Source: Caenorhabditis elegans
Taxonomy: Eukaryota > Nematoda > Chromadorea > Rhabditida > Rhabditidae
Length of the DNA stretch: 64,000 nt
Assembly (NCBI RefSeq): GCF_000002985.6
Contig: NC_003279.8
Coordinates: 13,144,001-13,208,000, forward strand
Direction of reading: 5' to 3'
Below, piece by piece: positions 36,401 to 45,791 of the stretch (position 1 is the first letter of the stretch; the number at the start of each line of letters is the position of its first letter). The notes under the pieces are model-generated. The model ran no database searches. It was not told the DNA's origin and was given only the letters and a program-made list of their open reading frames with translations. The position numbers were made by a program, and so were the translations under genes.

Positions 36401-38434
36401 TTCAAAAAAAAATCCTAAGCCAGTGGCCTAACTTTTCCCATATTTCGGTATCTAGGCTACAAAACCAATCGATAGTCTAGTTTTTTTTTTCAAAAAAAAT
36501 AAGAATTTGGGCCAGAAAATTGTGCCGGTGGCCTAACTTTCTCAAAAAATCAAAAACAAATTTAATTGCCTGACTTTTTTCTAGGCCATTTAGGATATTT
36601 CAATTTTTTCAAACAAAAATTCAAATTTCCAGCCGATCAACACCGAAACGACTTCCTCGTGCACACAAATCTCTCTGAATTCTCGTACGAGTGTGCAACA
36701 ATTGAAAACGAACGAAAAGTGTCAAAAGAGCCGGCAATTCATGAGCAATGTCTCAAACGAACTGTTCTCCGAGTATCTCCATCCCCGGTTTCTGAAGATT
36801 CTCGAGCTGCCACCGGTTTCCCGGCAACTAGGCGTCGGCTTCCCGTTATTTCAGTGCACTTTGAACAGTTCTCACCGCTGGAATTCGCTTGTCAGAAGCT
36901 TAATACGAAAGCCGAACAAATTAGAAAAACGCTGAATGCGGCGTCAAATGGACGACAATTGGATGTCAAGGGGCTGCAGCTCTTGTTACAGGTGCGGTAG
37001 AGCACACTTGCACCGCAAAGTTTGAAAAAATCGACAAAAAACTGTGAAAACTAACAAAGTTTATACAAAACTTCAGTAGAGCACACCTGCAGTTTCGTAA
37101 AATTCAAATTTTCAGTCTGACCTAATTTTTCTCAGCGATTTCAATAGAAATTCAATAGGATGTGATGTTTGCCAATTTTGAAAATATGAGTATTTTGAAC
37201 ATTTTCTGTATTTTCAACATTTTTCTTATGAGTATTTTGAACATTTTCTCAAAAAATTGGTAGAATTATCGCAAAAGTTCAGTGGAGCGCACTTGCATTA
37301 TACTACAAAAAATTTTCCAGGGTGCCGTGTTACCGACAGTCAACGCCGGACCGCTCGCCTACGCAGAAGTGTTCACGAAAGAAGAACAACGAGAAAGATA
37401 TGGAGACGATGGGCTTGTCAAGTTGAGAGAGTCGTTTAGGTACTGTAGAAATGGAGAAATTAACATTAGAGCAGATTTGCAACAAATTTTATATTTCAGC
37501 TTGAAAAATTATCGATTTTTTCCGGAAAAAATCGATAAGTCGTTTTATTTATTTTTCTAAAGTCGAAAATTTGGAAAAAAAAAATAATTTAAAAAATAGA
37601 ATTTATCGATTTTTCTACTTTTTTTTTGCAAAAAATCAATAAACTATCGATTTTTTTCTTGGAATTTTGAAAATTTTCCGATAAAAATCGATAAATATTT
37701 TAGGCTGGAATATCTGAAAATCAATTTTTGTTTTTCAGAAACCTGATGAACTCTTGTCAATTGGCAATTGAAGCAAATGCATCGGCAATCGGAAGTGATC
37801 AACAGACGTATCATGAAGTTCTTGTTTCCTCATTTGACGCAATGCATGAACGACTTCAAACGTTCTTTGGAGCATCTGTACGTAGTGATTTTTGAGATTT
37901 TCAGGAATTTTGGAGCCAGGAATTCGAAAAATTCGCAAAAAATTGACCTAAAACTGATTTTCAGACACAATTTTGAGCTAGATTATTGGGAAAAAAAACA
38001 GAAAAATTTTTGGGACAAATTTGAGCAGTTTTTCAAAAAAAAAATTAAAAAAATATAATTTTTCAAAACAAAAATTGGAAAGATCAATATTTTTTCATTC
38101 GAAAAAGCAATATTTTTCCTAAAAAAATATTCAAAAAAATCAGTATTTTTCTTCTTTTTTCAATATTCGAAAAATCAATATTTTTCTTTGAAAAATTTCC
38201 GAAATATCGATAATTCTTCAGAAAAAAATTTCCAAAAAACTGTTCTTAAATCGAAAAATCTATGTTTTTTTTCCAAAAACCATTTCTCGAAAAATCGATT
38301 TTTTTTTCAAAAATAAATTCAAAAAATCAATATTTTTCCAGCTACGCGGAAGCCTCGAACCTGATGGATCTTCACAATTCCCGCCACGTTCCGCAATGCA
38401 CATATTGGATATGATGGGCGGAGTCAGAAATTGA
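18499..38434 (+). CDS. Zizimin-type DOCK Rho-family GEF (DOCK9/10/11 class)
   Basis: Twenty-nine exons with continuous phase, about 2336 residues: 18499-18638, 20061-20145, 20201-20317, 20413-20585, 20713-20887, 21241-21514, 22126-22284, 22924-23566, 24328-24707, 24845-25001, 26012-26453, 27599-27769, 27848-28000, 28159-28274, 28465-28624, 29157-29423, 29476-29716, 30482-30562, 30625-30809, 31172-31495, 33232-33431, 33591-33760, 34211-35355, 35892-36016, 36060-36277, 36633-36991, 37321-37439, 37739-37877, 38342-38434. Domains: N-terminal DOCK_N region (GRPGLA, VNYEKFI, ERSIQLENDPQREIVLFPRDD); PH domain (about residues 230-320, KRRYCIL...EEWLVALH); DHR1/C2 membrane-binding domain (about 740-930, NLLYIYPL...QNPVFGEE...GYSWLPL); DHR2 GEF domain in the C-terminal third (YFRVRFNG, WIYREAGLTSL, NAGPLAYAEVF). 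The PH domain points to the DOCK-D subfamily, which activates Cdc42/Rac by nucleotide exchange. I recall it as F22G12.5 (not checked). Confidence 0.93.
18692..20024. mobile_element. Degenerate Tc1/mariner element with a foldback structure, in DOCK intron 1
   Basis: Ends CAGTGCTCCACATAATGATACGG and its inverse, flanked by TA at 18690-18691 and 20025-20026. The terminal inverted repeats continue for about 500 bases on each side, so most of the element is a palindrome centred near 19235. The right arm has about 250 extra bases (about 19340-19600) missing from the left arm. Both arms carry transposase remnants: the start MGRGITSTD(Y/N)EKGQIVPN is seen at 18991 (plus) and at its mirror near 19740 (minus). 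The central minus-strand stretch near 19215-19275 contains FTDEKKFN...D, the conserved block around the second catalytic Asp of Tc1-type DDE transposases. Stops and frameshifts break every frame. Confidence 0.88.
25491..25805. mobile_element. hAT-like MITE with CAGGGCTGGGACC ends
   Basis: Starts CAGGGCTGGGACC and ends with the inverse TCCCAGCCCTG. The flanking 8-bp repeats TTCATGGC (25483-25490) and TTCATGAC (25806-25813) match at 7 of 8. The interior is rich in CCAAAAAA/TTTTTTGG and non-coding. The 8-bp duplication plus CAGGG terminus is the hAT pattern. It lies in DOCK intron 10. Confidence 0.8.
25814..25978. mobile_element. Second, shorter copy of the same hAT-like MITE in tandem
   Basis: Starts CAAGGCTGGGACC immediately after the TTCATGAC that ends the first copy. 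It ends CAGCCCTG and is followed by TTCACGAC (25979-25986). The two elements share the middle target-site copy, giving the order site-element-site-element-site. The interior is the same CCAAAAAA-rich type but about half as long. Confidence 0.75.
26462..26810. mobile_element. hAT-like MITE that duplicated a DOCK splice donor
   Basis: Terminal inverted repeats CAGGGGTGTGCGGATAA / TTATCCGCACACCCCTG, flanked by a perfect 8-bp duplication GTTAGGAG at 26454-26461 and 26811-26818. The left copy is the 5' splice donor of DOCK exon 11 (exon ends at 26453). The interior repeats TTCGGCTAA. No coding capacity. The 8-bp duplication and CAGGG ends are hAT-type. Confidence 0.92.
27162..27451. mobile_element. 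Palindromic repeat with TATGTCGATTTACGC arms
   Basis: The left arm TATGTCGATTTACGCAGTT...CACGTGTAC (27162-27190) is mirrored by GTACACG..GCGTAAATCGACATA (to about 27451), with a ~240-base non-coding interior. It sits in DOCK intron 11, just 5' of exon 12. The arms match a common nematode dispersed palindrome; a target duplication is not clear beyond a terminal TA. Confidence 0.7.
28019..28075. repeat. Short GC-rich hairpin in DOCK intron 13
   Basis: AACGACACTCCGC at the left pairs with GCGGAGTGTCGTT at the right. A second internal pair (CCGCCT/AGGCGG) gives a two-step stem. It begins 18 bases after the exon 13 donor. Confidence 0.65.
28620..29125. repeat. TACTGTAG-type degenerate array in DOCK intron 15
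   Basis: About 15-20 irregular copies of GGTACTGTAG / CTACAGTA, mixed with TCTAGG and CCTAGG words, fill nearly the whole intron. Spacing is irregular (about 20-40 bases). Confidence 0.85.
29720..30475. repeat. TACTGTAG / GATCTAGGGG array in DOCK intron 17
   Basis: Continuous array of GGGGTACTGTAG separated by variants of ATCTAG, at roughly 40-base spacing, from just after the exon 17 donor to just before the exon 18 acceptor. The tract is mostly in one orientation. Confidence 0.88.
31850..32905. repeat. TTGGGTAAG/CTTACCCAA repeat blocks in DOCK intron 20
   Basis: Blocks at about 31855-31975 and 32005-32070 are mainly in CTTACCCAAG orientation. A block at about 32735-32905 is in the inverse TTGGGTAAG orientation. 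A palindrome lies inside the first block. Between them, about 32090-32730 is unrelated AT-rich sequence of unknown origin without a convincing ORF. Confidence 0.75.
33761..34150. repeat. ATTACTGTAG array in DOCK intron 22
   Basis: About 15 copies of GGATTACTGTAG with ATCTTTGTAGG variants fill the intron between exons 22 and 23. It is the same word family as in introns 15, 17 and 23. Confidence 0.85.
35360..35875. repeat. GGGGTACTGTAG array in DOCK intron 23
   Basis: About 20 copies of GGGGTACTGTAG, several with the spacer word TTTCGATAG or TTGATAG. It occupies essentially the whole intron. Confidence 0.87.
36310..36600. repeat. GTGGCCTAAC/TAGGCCA repeats in DOCK intron 25
   Basis: Four to five copies of GTGCCGGTGGCCTAACTTT and TTTCTAGGCCA, the same words as the hairpins in the neighbouring ankyrin gene. 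Confidence 0.7.
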
Positions 38435-38828
38435 ATATGTATTTATTGATTATTGATTATTATTTCTAGCATTTTTATTGATTTATTGAGCTTTTCCCAG
38501 ATTTCCCCCACCCCCCAACAACAAATGACTGAAAACATTAAACTTTCAGTCAATTTTTAACTTTAACTTTTCGCATTTACTTCTCCCTTTTCCCCAGTTT
38601 TCTCTCTCTCGCTTTTTATGGGTAATTTCTACTTTTTTCGGCTATTTTCTTGTCTCGCAGCTTTGTTCGTTGTGAAGCTATACAACATTCCAAGGAATTT
38701 AAATGAATGAAATTTCGAACTTTTTACTGGTGTCTGGAAGAGATACACAACTTAGGATCATTACAAGTCTGCTTTCAAATAAAATTTTGCGTTTTCTGGG
38801 GAGAAAAATTAGAGAAAAAACCTGAAAA

Positions 38829-38902
38829 TGGTCAAGTGGCGCAGTGCGTTTCTCGACGGCCACTAATCACAAGACCGGGGTTCGAATTCGCATTGTGGAA
38901 TA
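38829..38902 (+). repeat. tRNA-like (SINE or pseudo-tRNA) element, copy 1
   Basis: Contains an A-box-like GTGGCGCAGTGCG and a perfect B-box GGGTTCGAATTC about 40 bases later, followed by a T run. Shares GGCCAC...AAGACCGGGGTTCGA with copies near 39015 and 45613. Confidence 0.6.
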
Positions 38903-39014
38903 ATTTTTTTACAGTACTACTTGACTAATTTGATAGCTCTGTATTCGAAAAAAGCACTCCAAATTCACTTCGATATCGTAAAATTTCATAAATTCCAACT
39001 TTTTTCAAGGAAAA

Positions 39015-39095
39015 ATGTCCGAATGGCTCAGTGAGTTTTTGGCCGGCCACCAGTCTAACGACCAGAGTTCGAGTCCGCACTGTGGCATAATTTTT
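39015..39095 (+). repeat. tRNA-like (SINE or pseudo-tRNA) element, copy 2
   Basis: Starts GTCCGAATGGCTCAGTGAG, contains GGCCACCAGTCTAACGACC and the B-box AGTTCGAGTCC, and ends GTGGCATAATTTTTTT. Clearly related to copy 1 about 110 bases upstream. Confidence 0.6.
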
Positions 39096-39451
39096 TTGTT
39101 TTAGTCTGATTCGACTAATTTGATGGTTTTTCATTCTGAAAGCATTGTTTAACATCAAGGTGTATAGTTTTATTAATGATGTCATAGTATTAACAATTGA
39201 AGAGATTGTAAAGAAGCAAATGAATATGACAAATAATCGGTAAAAACCTCTTTTTTGCATTGCACAGGTTGTTTGAAAAAAGTTGGGGTTTACTCTAAGA
39301 AACTAGTGGAAAGTGTAGAGAAATAGCGAATTCAGAGGAAAAAAACACAAACATTTGTCATATTCTCTAAATTGAAGGCGGAGTAGAGTGAATTACTATT
39401 TTTAGTATTCGCAAATTCAAGCTACTCCACCTTTAAAACAAGATTATCTAT

Positions 39452-39772
39452 CTATCTACATCTACAGACAAAACCACAACCGCAGTAGGTAGAGCAATCA
39501 TTGGATCGTGAAGGAGCACAATATCCTGAGTTCGCGTTATAATAGTATCTACAGTTGCTATTGCAATCTGTGACTCTACCACGAGTACTAAGATATCGAT
39601 ATCCCTTAATAGCGTTGCGTTCGAGTGGCGAGTCAAATTGGTATCCCATAAACGATGATCGTCCATTCAAGCCTTTGCCTACCTTCCAGTCATACCAAGG
39701 ATCTTTACAATTTACTGTCATCGAGAGCACAAATAAAGCCAAAAGACAGAAGGAAGTCGAGTGCCCAAACAT
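39452..39772 (-). CDS. Small secreted Cys-rich peptide (106 aa), possibly defensin-like
   Basis: A single-exon ORF. Residues 1-22 form a strong signal peptide (MFGHSTSFCLLALFVLSMTV then NC). The mature part has nine Cys. Eight are packed in the last 38 residues with spacing C-x3-C-x10-C-x7-C-x3-C-x1-C-x3-C-x1-C. The C-x3-C followed by a terminal C-x-C resembles the cysteine-stabilised alpha/beta pattern of invertebrate antimicrobial peptides (ABF-like), but the spacing is not canonical and I do not recognise the family. No introns, and no paralogue in the window. It may be a secreted effector; function is unassigned. Confidence 0.65.
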   Translation of the reverse strand: MFGHSTSFCLLALFVLSMTVNCKDPWYDWKVGKGLNGRSSFMGYQFDSPLERNAIKGYRYLSTRGRVTDCNSNCRYYYNANSGYCAPSRSNDCSTYCGCGFVCRCR

Positions 39773-40929
39773 TTTCCAACTTTGTTCTGAAGTTCGTACA
39801 AAATTTCTGAGTATATTCTAATAAACTCGAAATGGCACCGAGAAACCCAGTGTCATAAAGAGATTGCTTTTGTTTTTTCATTGGTTTTCTTCTGTTTAGA
39901 CTAACAGAAAAGAATAGAAAAGCTATAGTTCAGCAGAATTGGTAAACTTTCAGGTTTTTGCTGAATCTAGATGTTTTAAACAAATGTTTGAACCTCCATG
40001 AAGTTTTCTTGAATTTTTTTTATAAATTTTATCATGAAAACGGTTTCAGGAACCATTCCAAGTATATAATAGTAACACAGAATAAAATAAAGGAAAATTT
40101 TTTACTTACTATCAAGAGGCCGGTTAGATTGAACGAGTCCTTCACTATGGTGGAAGTAGCAGATAAAACTTCAACACGGATTCAGCTTTTAAACAAAGTG
40201 GGTGGGCATACAGTAGGCAGACAAATCTGTGGATTGGTGATTGAGAATAACAAAACTCAAAATTGTAATGTTAAATCAACAGGAAACTTGTCACGGTCAA
40301 GCACAGAGAGCGCATTTTTGCACATGTTTCTGGCTAGAAATAAGGCAAAGTGACACATTTGATCGCCGTGCAGGGGCAGCTGTTCAAAAAGTTGTTGACA
40401 ATTATTAGTTGAAAAAAATATGACAATTGTTGTGCTCTCAATGATTGGGAAGGTTCAAAAGTTCGAACAAATATATGTAGTTTAGTCCACCGACGCATGT
40501 TTTAATTCGAGGGACTAGGCAAATTTTGAAACAATCTGAAATGGGATACTAAACTTAGAAATTGATATTGAAAGTCAACAACTAGAGCACGAGCGAGCAT
40601 CACAATTAACATTTCATAACCTTGTATTGTATGCCATATGATTTTATTTTCCATTTCCTAAAGAACGTGATCAAATTAAACAAAAGTACATTCAGAAAAT
40701 TCCATTAATTTGAATTTAGAGATGTACTTTTACGAATCTATTTCAGAACAAATCACACAAAATTACTGATAAACTTTTTCATAGTTTTCACTTATTTGTT
40801 CAGTGTTGGCGAATGTTGAGTATAAGTTGTTTACGATAATTCGGTTTTGGTGATAAACTCCGTTTTTAAGGACGATAGAGAAGACCAAGTAGTTCGAACA
40901 TTCATTTTTATTGAAGTTTGGGCTGCAAA
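39773..40929. other. Intergenic region
   Basis: AT-rich, with no exon-like frames beyond a chance ORF at 39958. Presumably contains the promoters of the Cys-rich peptide (minus) and the coiled-coil/thioredoxin-like gene (plus). Confidence 0.5.
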
Positions 40930-43900
40930 ATGACAGAGTCGATTGATGGAAACCCTTGGAGAATTCTCGAACTTGTGGCTGAGGTTAGTTATTGGAATCC
41001 TACTATGTAGTAAATATTTTAATTGAAAAATTTTCCGATTGAAATTTGGTTTTATCATTTCAAAGCCTGAGGGTAATCTCAATTCCTACCTGGTTAAAAA
41101 CCCTTTTTTTCAGAATGAATATCATCTAGAACAAGACAATAATGTTGATCAACTTGAACAATTTTCTGTAATCCCCGGATTTCAAGAAGAACTTGTTGAA
41201 TTTGCAAAGAAAAAACTATTGGATTCCATAGAAGTTCAACAATTTCTTGTGGAAAGAGATATTGAGTTTCAGGAGAAGTTAGTTATTCTCTATTTTTTTT
41301 TTCTAAATAAGAAAATAGTAATTAATTATAATTGTTATGTTTACAGGAATATTGCGTCACTGATAGATGAATTAAGTGATAATCAAGACGATGAGTCGAA
41401 TTCCAAAGAAATACATTTGGAATTGAAATCTTCAAAAAACAAATATGAAGGTCTTAGAAAGAAGATCGCAAGTTTCAAAGGGAGACAACAGAAAGCTGTG
41501 GGATTTTTGAATTCTGGACTAGAGGAAATTCGAATTCTAACTTCTCCCAATGACAAATTTTGCTACAAAGTGAAGAATGCTTCTTGGAGGTGTTCGGTCG
41601 ATAATTCCATTGATCTACAGAAGATCAAATTGATATGCGAGAAGTTAATCGGATTGGAAAAGAAAATGGAAGTTACATTTTGGACATCTGAGATCATGAA
41701 ACTTCTAGAAAATCTTGATCAACGACATTATGCAGTAGCATTTGGGATTATTATTGGGATGGTAGGTTGCTAGAGATTTAGTATTCTTGCCTACAGTGAT
41801 TTGCTCATTACAGGCAACTTGGGAATACGAAAACTCAGAAAAATATCATTTGCTGGCACTTATACACCTTTCAATTGGTAGAGATGAAACAAAGACGGAT
41901 GTACTTCTGTATTGGGAGAATTGGGAGAATGAGTCAATTGAACAATCCATCGTTAGTTTGAGAATTTTGATGATTTTCTACATGAAAATAAGTATTGTGA
42001 GTTTGAAAGAATGCTCGTGGCAATTGTTGACTAAGAAATTATAGGATGATTTGGAGTGCAGGGAAAACTTTGAGTTCAGAATTTGCCAGGTAATCGTTTT
42101 CATTTTGGAGCACAAAGAGTTTGAGTCAAGCCACTTGACCATGATAACTGAACTCCTCGGAAGTATTGAACAACGATTTGGGAATTTCACGGAAATGTGT
42201 GACATTATGTTCACACATTTTGAAGCGAAAGCTCAGATGTTTGACAGGTTTGTTATTAAAATCTTTTTGATTGCTATCCAGGACTCTCACATTTCCTTCG
42301 ACACTTGGAACGCACTTTTCGGCCAAACGCCGTTTCAAACTTTGTCAGGATTTTGGAAGACGTTGGTGAGACTATGAGCAGTAGGAGAAAATCGGATGTC
42401 TGTCCAACTTCTGCTCAATGTTTGAAACATTTCTAAAAAACTATCGGCGGACTTCTAGATTTTAAACTGATGAACCTTTTTTTGTAGCTATGAAGCAAAG
42501 ATGCTAGTTTTCATGAGAAATGAGCATTTGTCTCTTCTCCAAACACAACACATCGACCAATGCATGGACACTCTGAATATTCTGATTTTATTGTACTTGA
42601 AAATAAAAATCGTGAGTTTGAAAGTAATTATCAGGACAATTTTTGATGAATAAGTTATAGGATAAGTGGACGTATAGAGAGATAATTGAACAAAGAATTT
42701 CTCAGTTCATCATTTGCATTTTGGAGCACACAGAGTTTCAGTCAATCCACTTGACACTTATAATTCAGCACCTTGAAAGTATCGAGCAACAATTCGGGTG
42801 CTTTTCTGGAAAGTTCGACAATATGTTCAAAATTTTTGAATTGAAGCTTCAGATTCTTGACAGGTTGGTTTTCAAAAATTTTTCCTTTTTTACAGTAACA
42901 GAGGAAAATGTTAACTCCGTTGTATGTTCACATAACGCTAACTTCCTCAATAAGATGAGGTTATAGCTTTGGTTGTTGTACTATTCAACTTCAACGTAGC
43001 CTTATGATTAAAAAAATTTCATTTTTCAGACCAGAACAAGAACGAGTTTCCAAATGGATAAAGTCGCTTTCTTTGCGTTCTTCAATCTCAGAGTTCTCGT
43101 CTGAACACTCTCATAGTACAGTTACAGTAATTGAGCACTCTGAGAAAACCTATGAGCTTGAACAAAACGTTCGAATTGACCTTGAGGAAACATTGAAATT
43201 GGAGAAAAGAATTGAAGAAGTATCGATAGAGGAATCCAAGAAGAAACAGGAGAAACTGGAGTTGAAGCAGAGAGAGGAGGAAGAAGCAAGAATCAAGGAA
43301 GAAGAAGAAAAACAAAGAAAGATTTTGGAAGAGGAAGCTAGGAAAAAACAGGAAGAGGAAGAAGCAAGGTTAAAAGCGGAGGAAGAATTGAAAATTTATG
43401 AAGAAGAAAAACGCAAGAAAGAGTTGGAAGAGGAAAGGAAGAAGAAGGAAGAACTGGAAATAAAACGGAAAGCTGAAGAAGAGAAGAAAAAAAAAGCTCT
43501 GGAAGAGGAAAAGAAAAGAAAAATCGCAGAAGAGAAAGCTAGGCAAAAACAGGAAAAAGAAAGAAAAAAGCAGGCGAATAAATGCACATTCCTCCAAAAT
43601 TTCACATTTATCAGGCACCAACATCCATCTCAAACATATAACGAGCGAGTGCTCGATGGAAAAGTGGTTGGACTGTATTTCTCTGCTCATTGGTGTCCGC
43701 CATCTCGCGATTTCACTCCGGTTCTTGCACAATTCTATAGTCAAGTAGAGGATAACTTCGAAATACTATTCGTTTCGAGCGACAATAATACACAAGAAAT
43801 GAACTTCTACTTGCAAAATTTCCATGGCGATTGGTTCCATTTGCCACTCAATTTGTGCAATTCAATGAAGCACCGAAATACCAAAAATCATATTCCTGCC

Positions 43901-44017
43901 TTAATAATAATGAAACCCGATGGAACAGTTATTACTGATGATGGACGAAATCTAGTTTCTCAATGGATCAACGATCCGAAAGCATTGGTCAACCATTGGA
44001 AAGCAATGTTGAACTGA
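40930..44017 (+). CDS. Long coiled-coil protein with C-terminal nucleoredoxin/tryparedoxin-like domain
   Basis: Eight exons in phase: 40930-40983, 41114-41277, 41347-41761, 41814-41996, 42045-42247, 42488-42611, 42661-42863, 43030-44017 (TGA); about 777 residues. The N-terminal 450 residues are helical. Exons 42488-42611 and 42661-42863 are diverged duplicates of exons 41814-41996 and 42045-42247 (shared F-I-L-E-H-(K/T)-E-F, I-E-Q-(R/Q)-F-G). Next is a ~150-residue Glu/Lys/Arg helix, then a thioredoxin fold of the nucleoredoxin type (GLYFSAHWCPPSRDFTPVL, FVSSD, IPALIIMKPDGTVI). The active site reads W-C-P-P-S, so the resolving Cys of W-C-P-P-C is replaced by Ser. It may be monothiol or non-catalytic. 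The T-N-H-I-P-A-L cis-Pro region is kept. Confidence 0.87.
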
Positions 44018-45791
44018 AGTGCGAAAAGGATTTTTATGTTTCTGGTTCACTTTTATTTAATTTTTTTTTTCATTTTAAATGCTCTTTGTGTAGAAAATCT
44101 TCGCAAGTATTAGATCAGTTTTACTAATCTGCCTCTTCCTATATTAAATCCTGAAATTGCATTCTTGACAGAAATAAAAAATAAGGGCACGTTGTCGACA
44201 TGGGGTGTCCCGAGAAATGTGACTGCACTTTGAGAGCTTATATCTTGGCTTAGGATTGGCGGTTTTTTGAGCAATTTGTTTCAATAGCTTACAAAAATAG
44301 CGCCTTCCATCGTCATCATTGTGGGGGGGGCGCTTTTGGGAAGGCTAAAACACTGATTTGAGCGGAATTCTGGAGTATGGTCGAAATGGATGTATTCTTT
44401 GTACTGACGAATTTCATGTTTTTTCAGCCCCAAATCTTCAGTTTTTCTGACATTTGGTTCCAATTTGTGCGCAAGAGAGAACTTCGTATTTCCAATTTTT
44501 TGAAACTATTTTGAAAAAAATTGGCCCACTTTCCAAAATGTAGACCATCATTCAATTTTTGCAAAATCAAAAAGATTAATTAAACGTGAAAAACTTTTCT
44601 ACCACTCTCTCTCTTTCTCTATTTTTGGTGATGAATTCGATAATTTTCATTTCTTATTTTTAATAACGTGAGGAAAACTCAATTTTGAAGACTTTTCGAG
44701 ATTTTTACTTTTTCCCAAATCTAATTGAGGGCCGCACTTTTTGAACATGTTGGCTACTTTTAACCTGACTTCCAGCAGGACAGGCTGGAGGCCTGCAATG
44801 CTATTGGTTTTCAGTCAAACCCAAAAATCAAGGATTAGGGCCGCCTTCTTACTCTTTGAAACTTTAGGCCTTTTCTATCCCTACTCCCAGCAGAGCAGGC
44901 TGGAGGCCTTCTCTGAGAGGTATGTTTCTATAACTACGTATGTTTTTGGAAAGGTAATGAAAAAGGTCACCTAGGTCAGTTAACCGGATTGAGGGCCGGA
45001 GGCCCGAATACACAAAAGTATTGGACAGCCGTTAAGCCTATACTGAGCCCAAAAACTCGAGTTGAGGGCCGCAGGCCCGAATACACGAAGAAGTGTTGGA
45101 GATCCGTCAAGCCTATTCTTAGCATAATAATTCAGTTCGAGTGTCGCAAGCCCAAATAGACGCAGAAGTGTTGGACAACTTTTAGGCCTATTCTGAGCCC
45201 AATAATTCATGTTGAGGACCGCAGGCCCGAATACACATAGAAGCGTTGGACAGCTGTTAAGCCTATTTTAAGCAAAAAAAATTTGAAAAGTGGAAATTGT
45301 TATTTATAAAATTATCATTAAACTAAATTTGGCCGGTCTTGACAAACTTCAGCACATTTACTTGACATTTACTAAACACTTGGCTAAATATTAATAAAGC
45401 GAATGATTCTTGAGTTACTCTACGCCGAACCAAACCGCGAAGCCTAGCAAATCTCCGATTTGCTAGTAGCAGTAGAAAAATAAATTGTTCAATTCAAGAT
45501 TGTGCCAATTTGTAGCAAATTCAGAGAAAAAATGTAACAAACCACAAAAAAACTATTATTAGGTTCTATGTTGGGATTTTCCTCACAGATTTTTTTCAAA
45601 GATTGGGTCACAATTGGGTCGCCAATCTGACGACCGGGGTTCGAGTCTATATTTGAACAAAGTTTTCTGTTTTTTTTGTGTACACATACTCTATGTAATT
45701 GTACTCTTGACTATTCTTTTATTGAGTCTTGGAACAGTTTGCAGAACTCAAAAAAAAACATAATAACTTTTACCCAAAAAAGTAAGATTAA
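44018..45791. other. Intergenic region with tandem repeats and one tRNA-like element
   Basis: Between the thioredoxin-like gene and the first clec gene. Two related units near 44745-44925 carry CCCAGCAG(G)ACAGGCTGGAGGCCT. A four-copy tandem repeat lies at 44985-45275. A tRNA-like segment (GGTCGCCAATCTGACGACC then GGGGTTCGAGTC, about 45613-45655) resembles those at 38829 and 39015. No coding gene seen. Confidence 0.6.
44985..45275. repeat. ~75-bp tandem repeat, four copies
   Basis: Landmark GAGGGCCG(G/C)AGGCCCGAATAC recurs at about 44991, 45065, 45138 (degenerate) and 45214, spacing 73-76. Each unit also contains GTTGGACAGC and TTAAGCCTATTCTGAGC. Confidence 0.85.

Larger units (their letters stand above)
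38435..39451. other. Spacer downstream of DOCK with two tRNA-derived elements
   Basis: No protein gene supported. Two plus-strand tRNA-like segments, at about 38829-38902 and 39015-39095, each have an A-box-like GTGGCGCAGTG or TGGCTCAGTGAG and a B-box (GGTTCGAATTC, GTTCGAGTCC), and each is followed by AATAATTTTTTT. They cannot fold into a full cloverleaf by eye and are more like tRNA pseudogenes or short SINE copies. Confidence 0.6.

Noticed and set aside
39958..40353. 131-residue plus-strand open frame
   Set aside because: No recognisable domain, signal peptide or splice partners, and composition like the surrounding AT-rich spacer. Treated as chance.
43088..43744. Phe-rich minus-strand open frames opposite the coiled coil
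   Set aside because: They are shadows of the Glu/Lys codons (GAA/AAG) read on the other strand.
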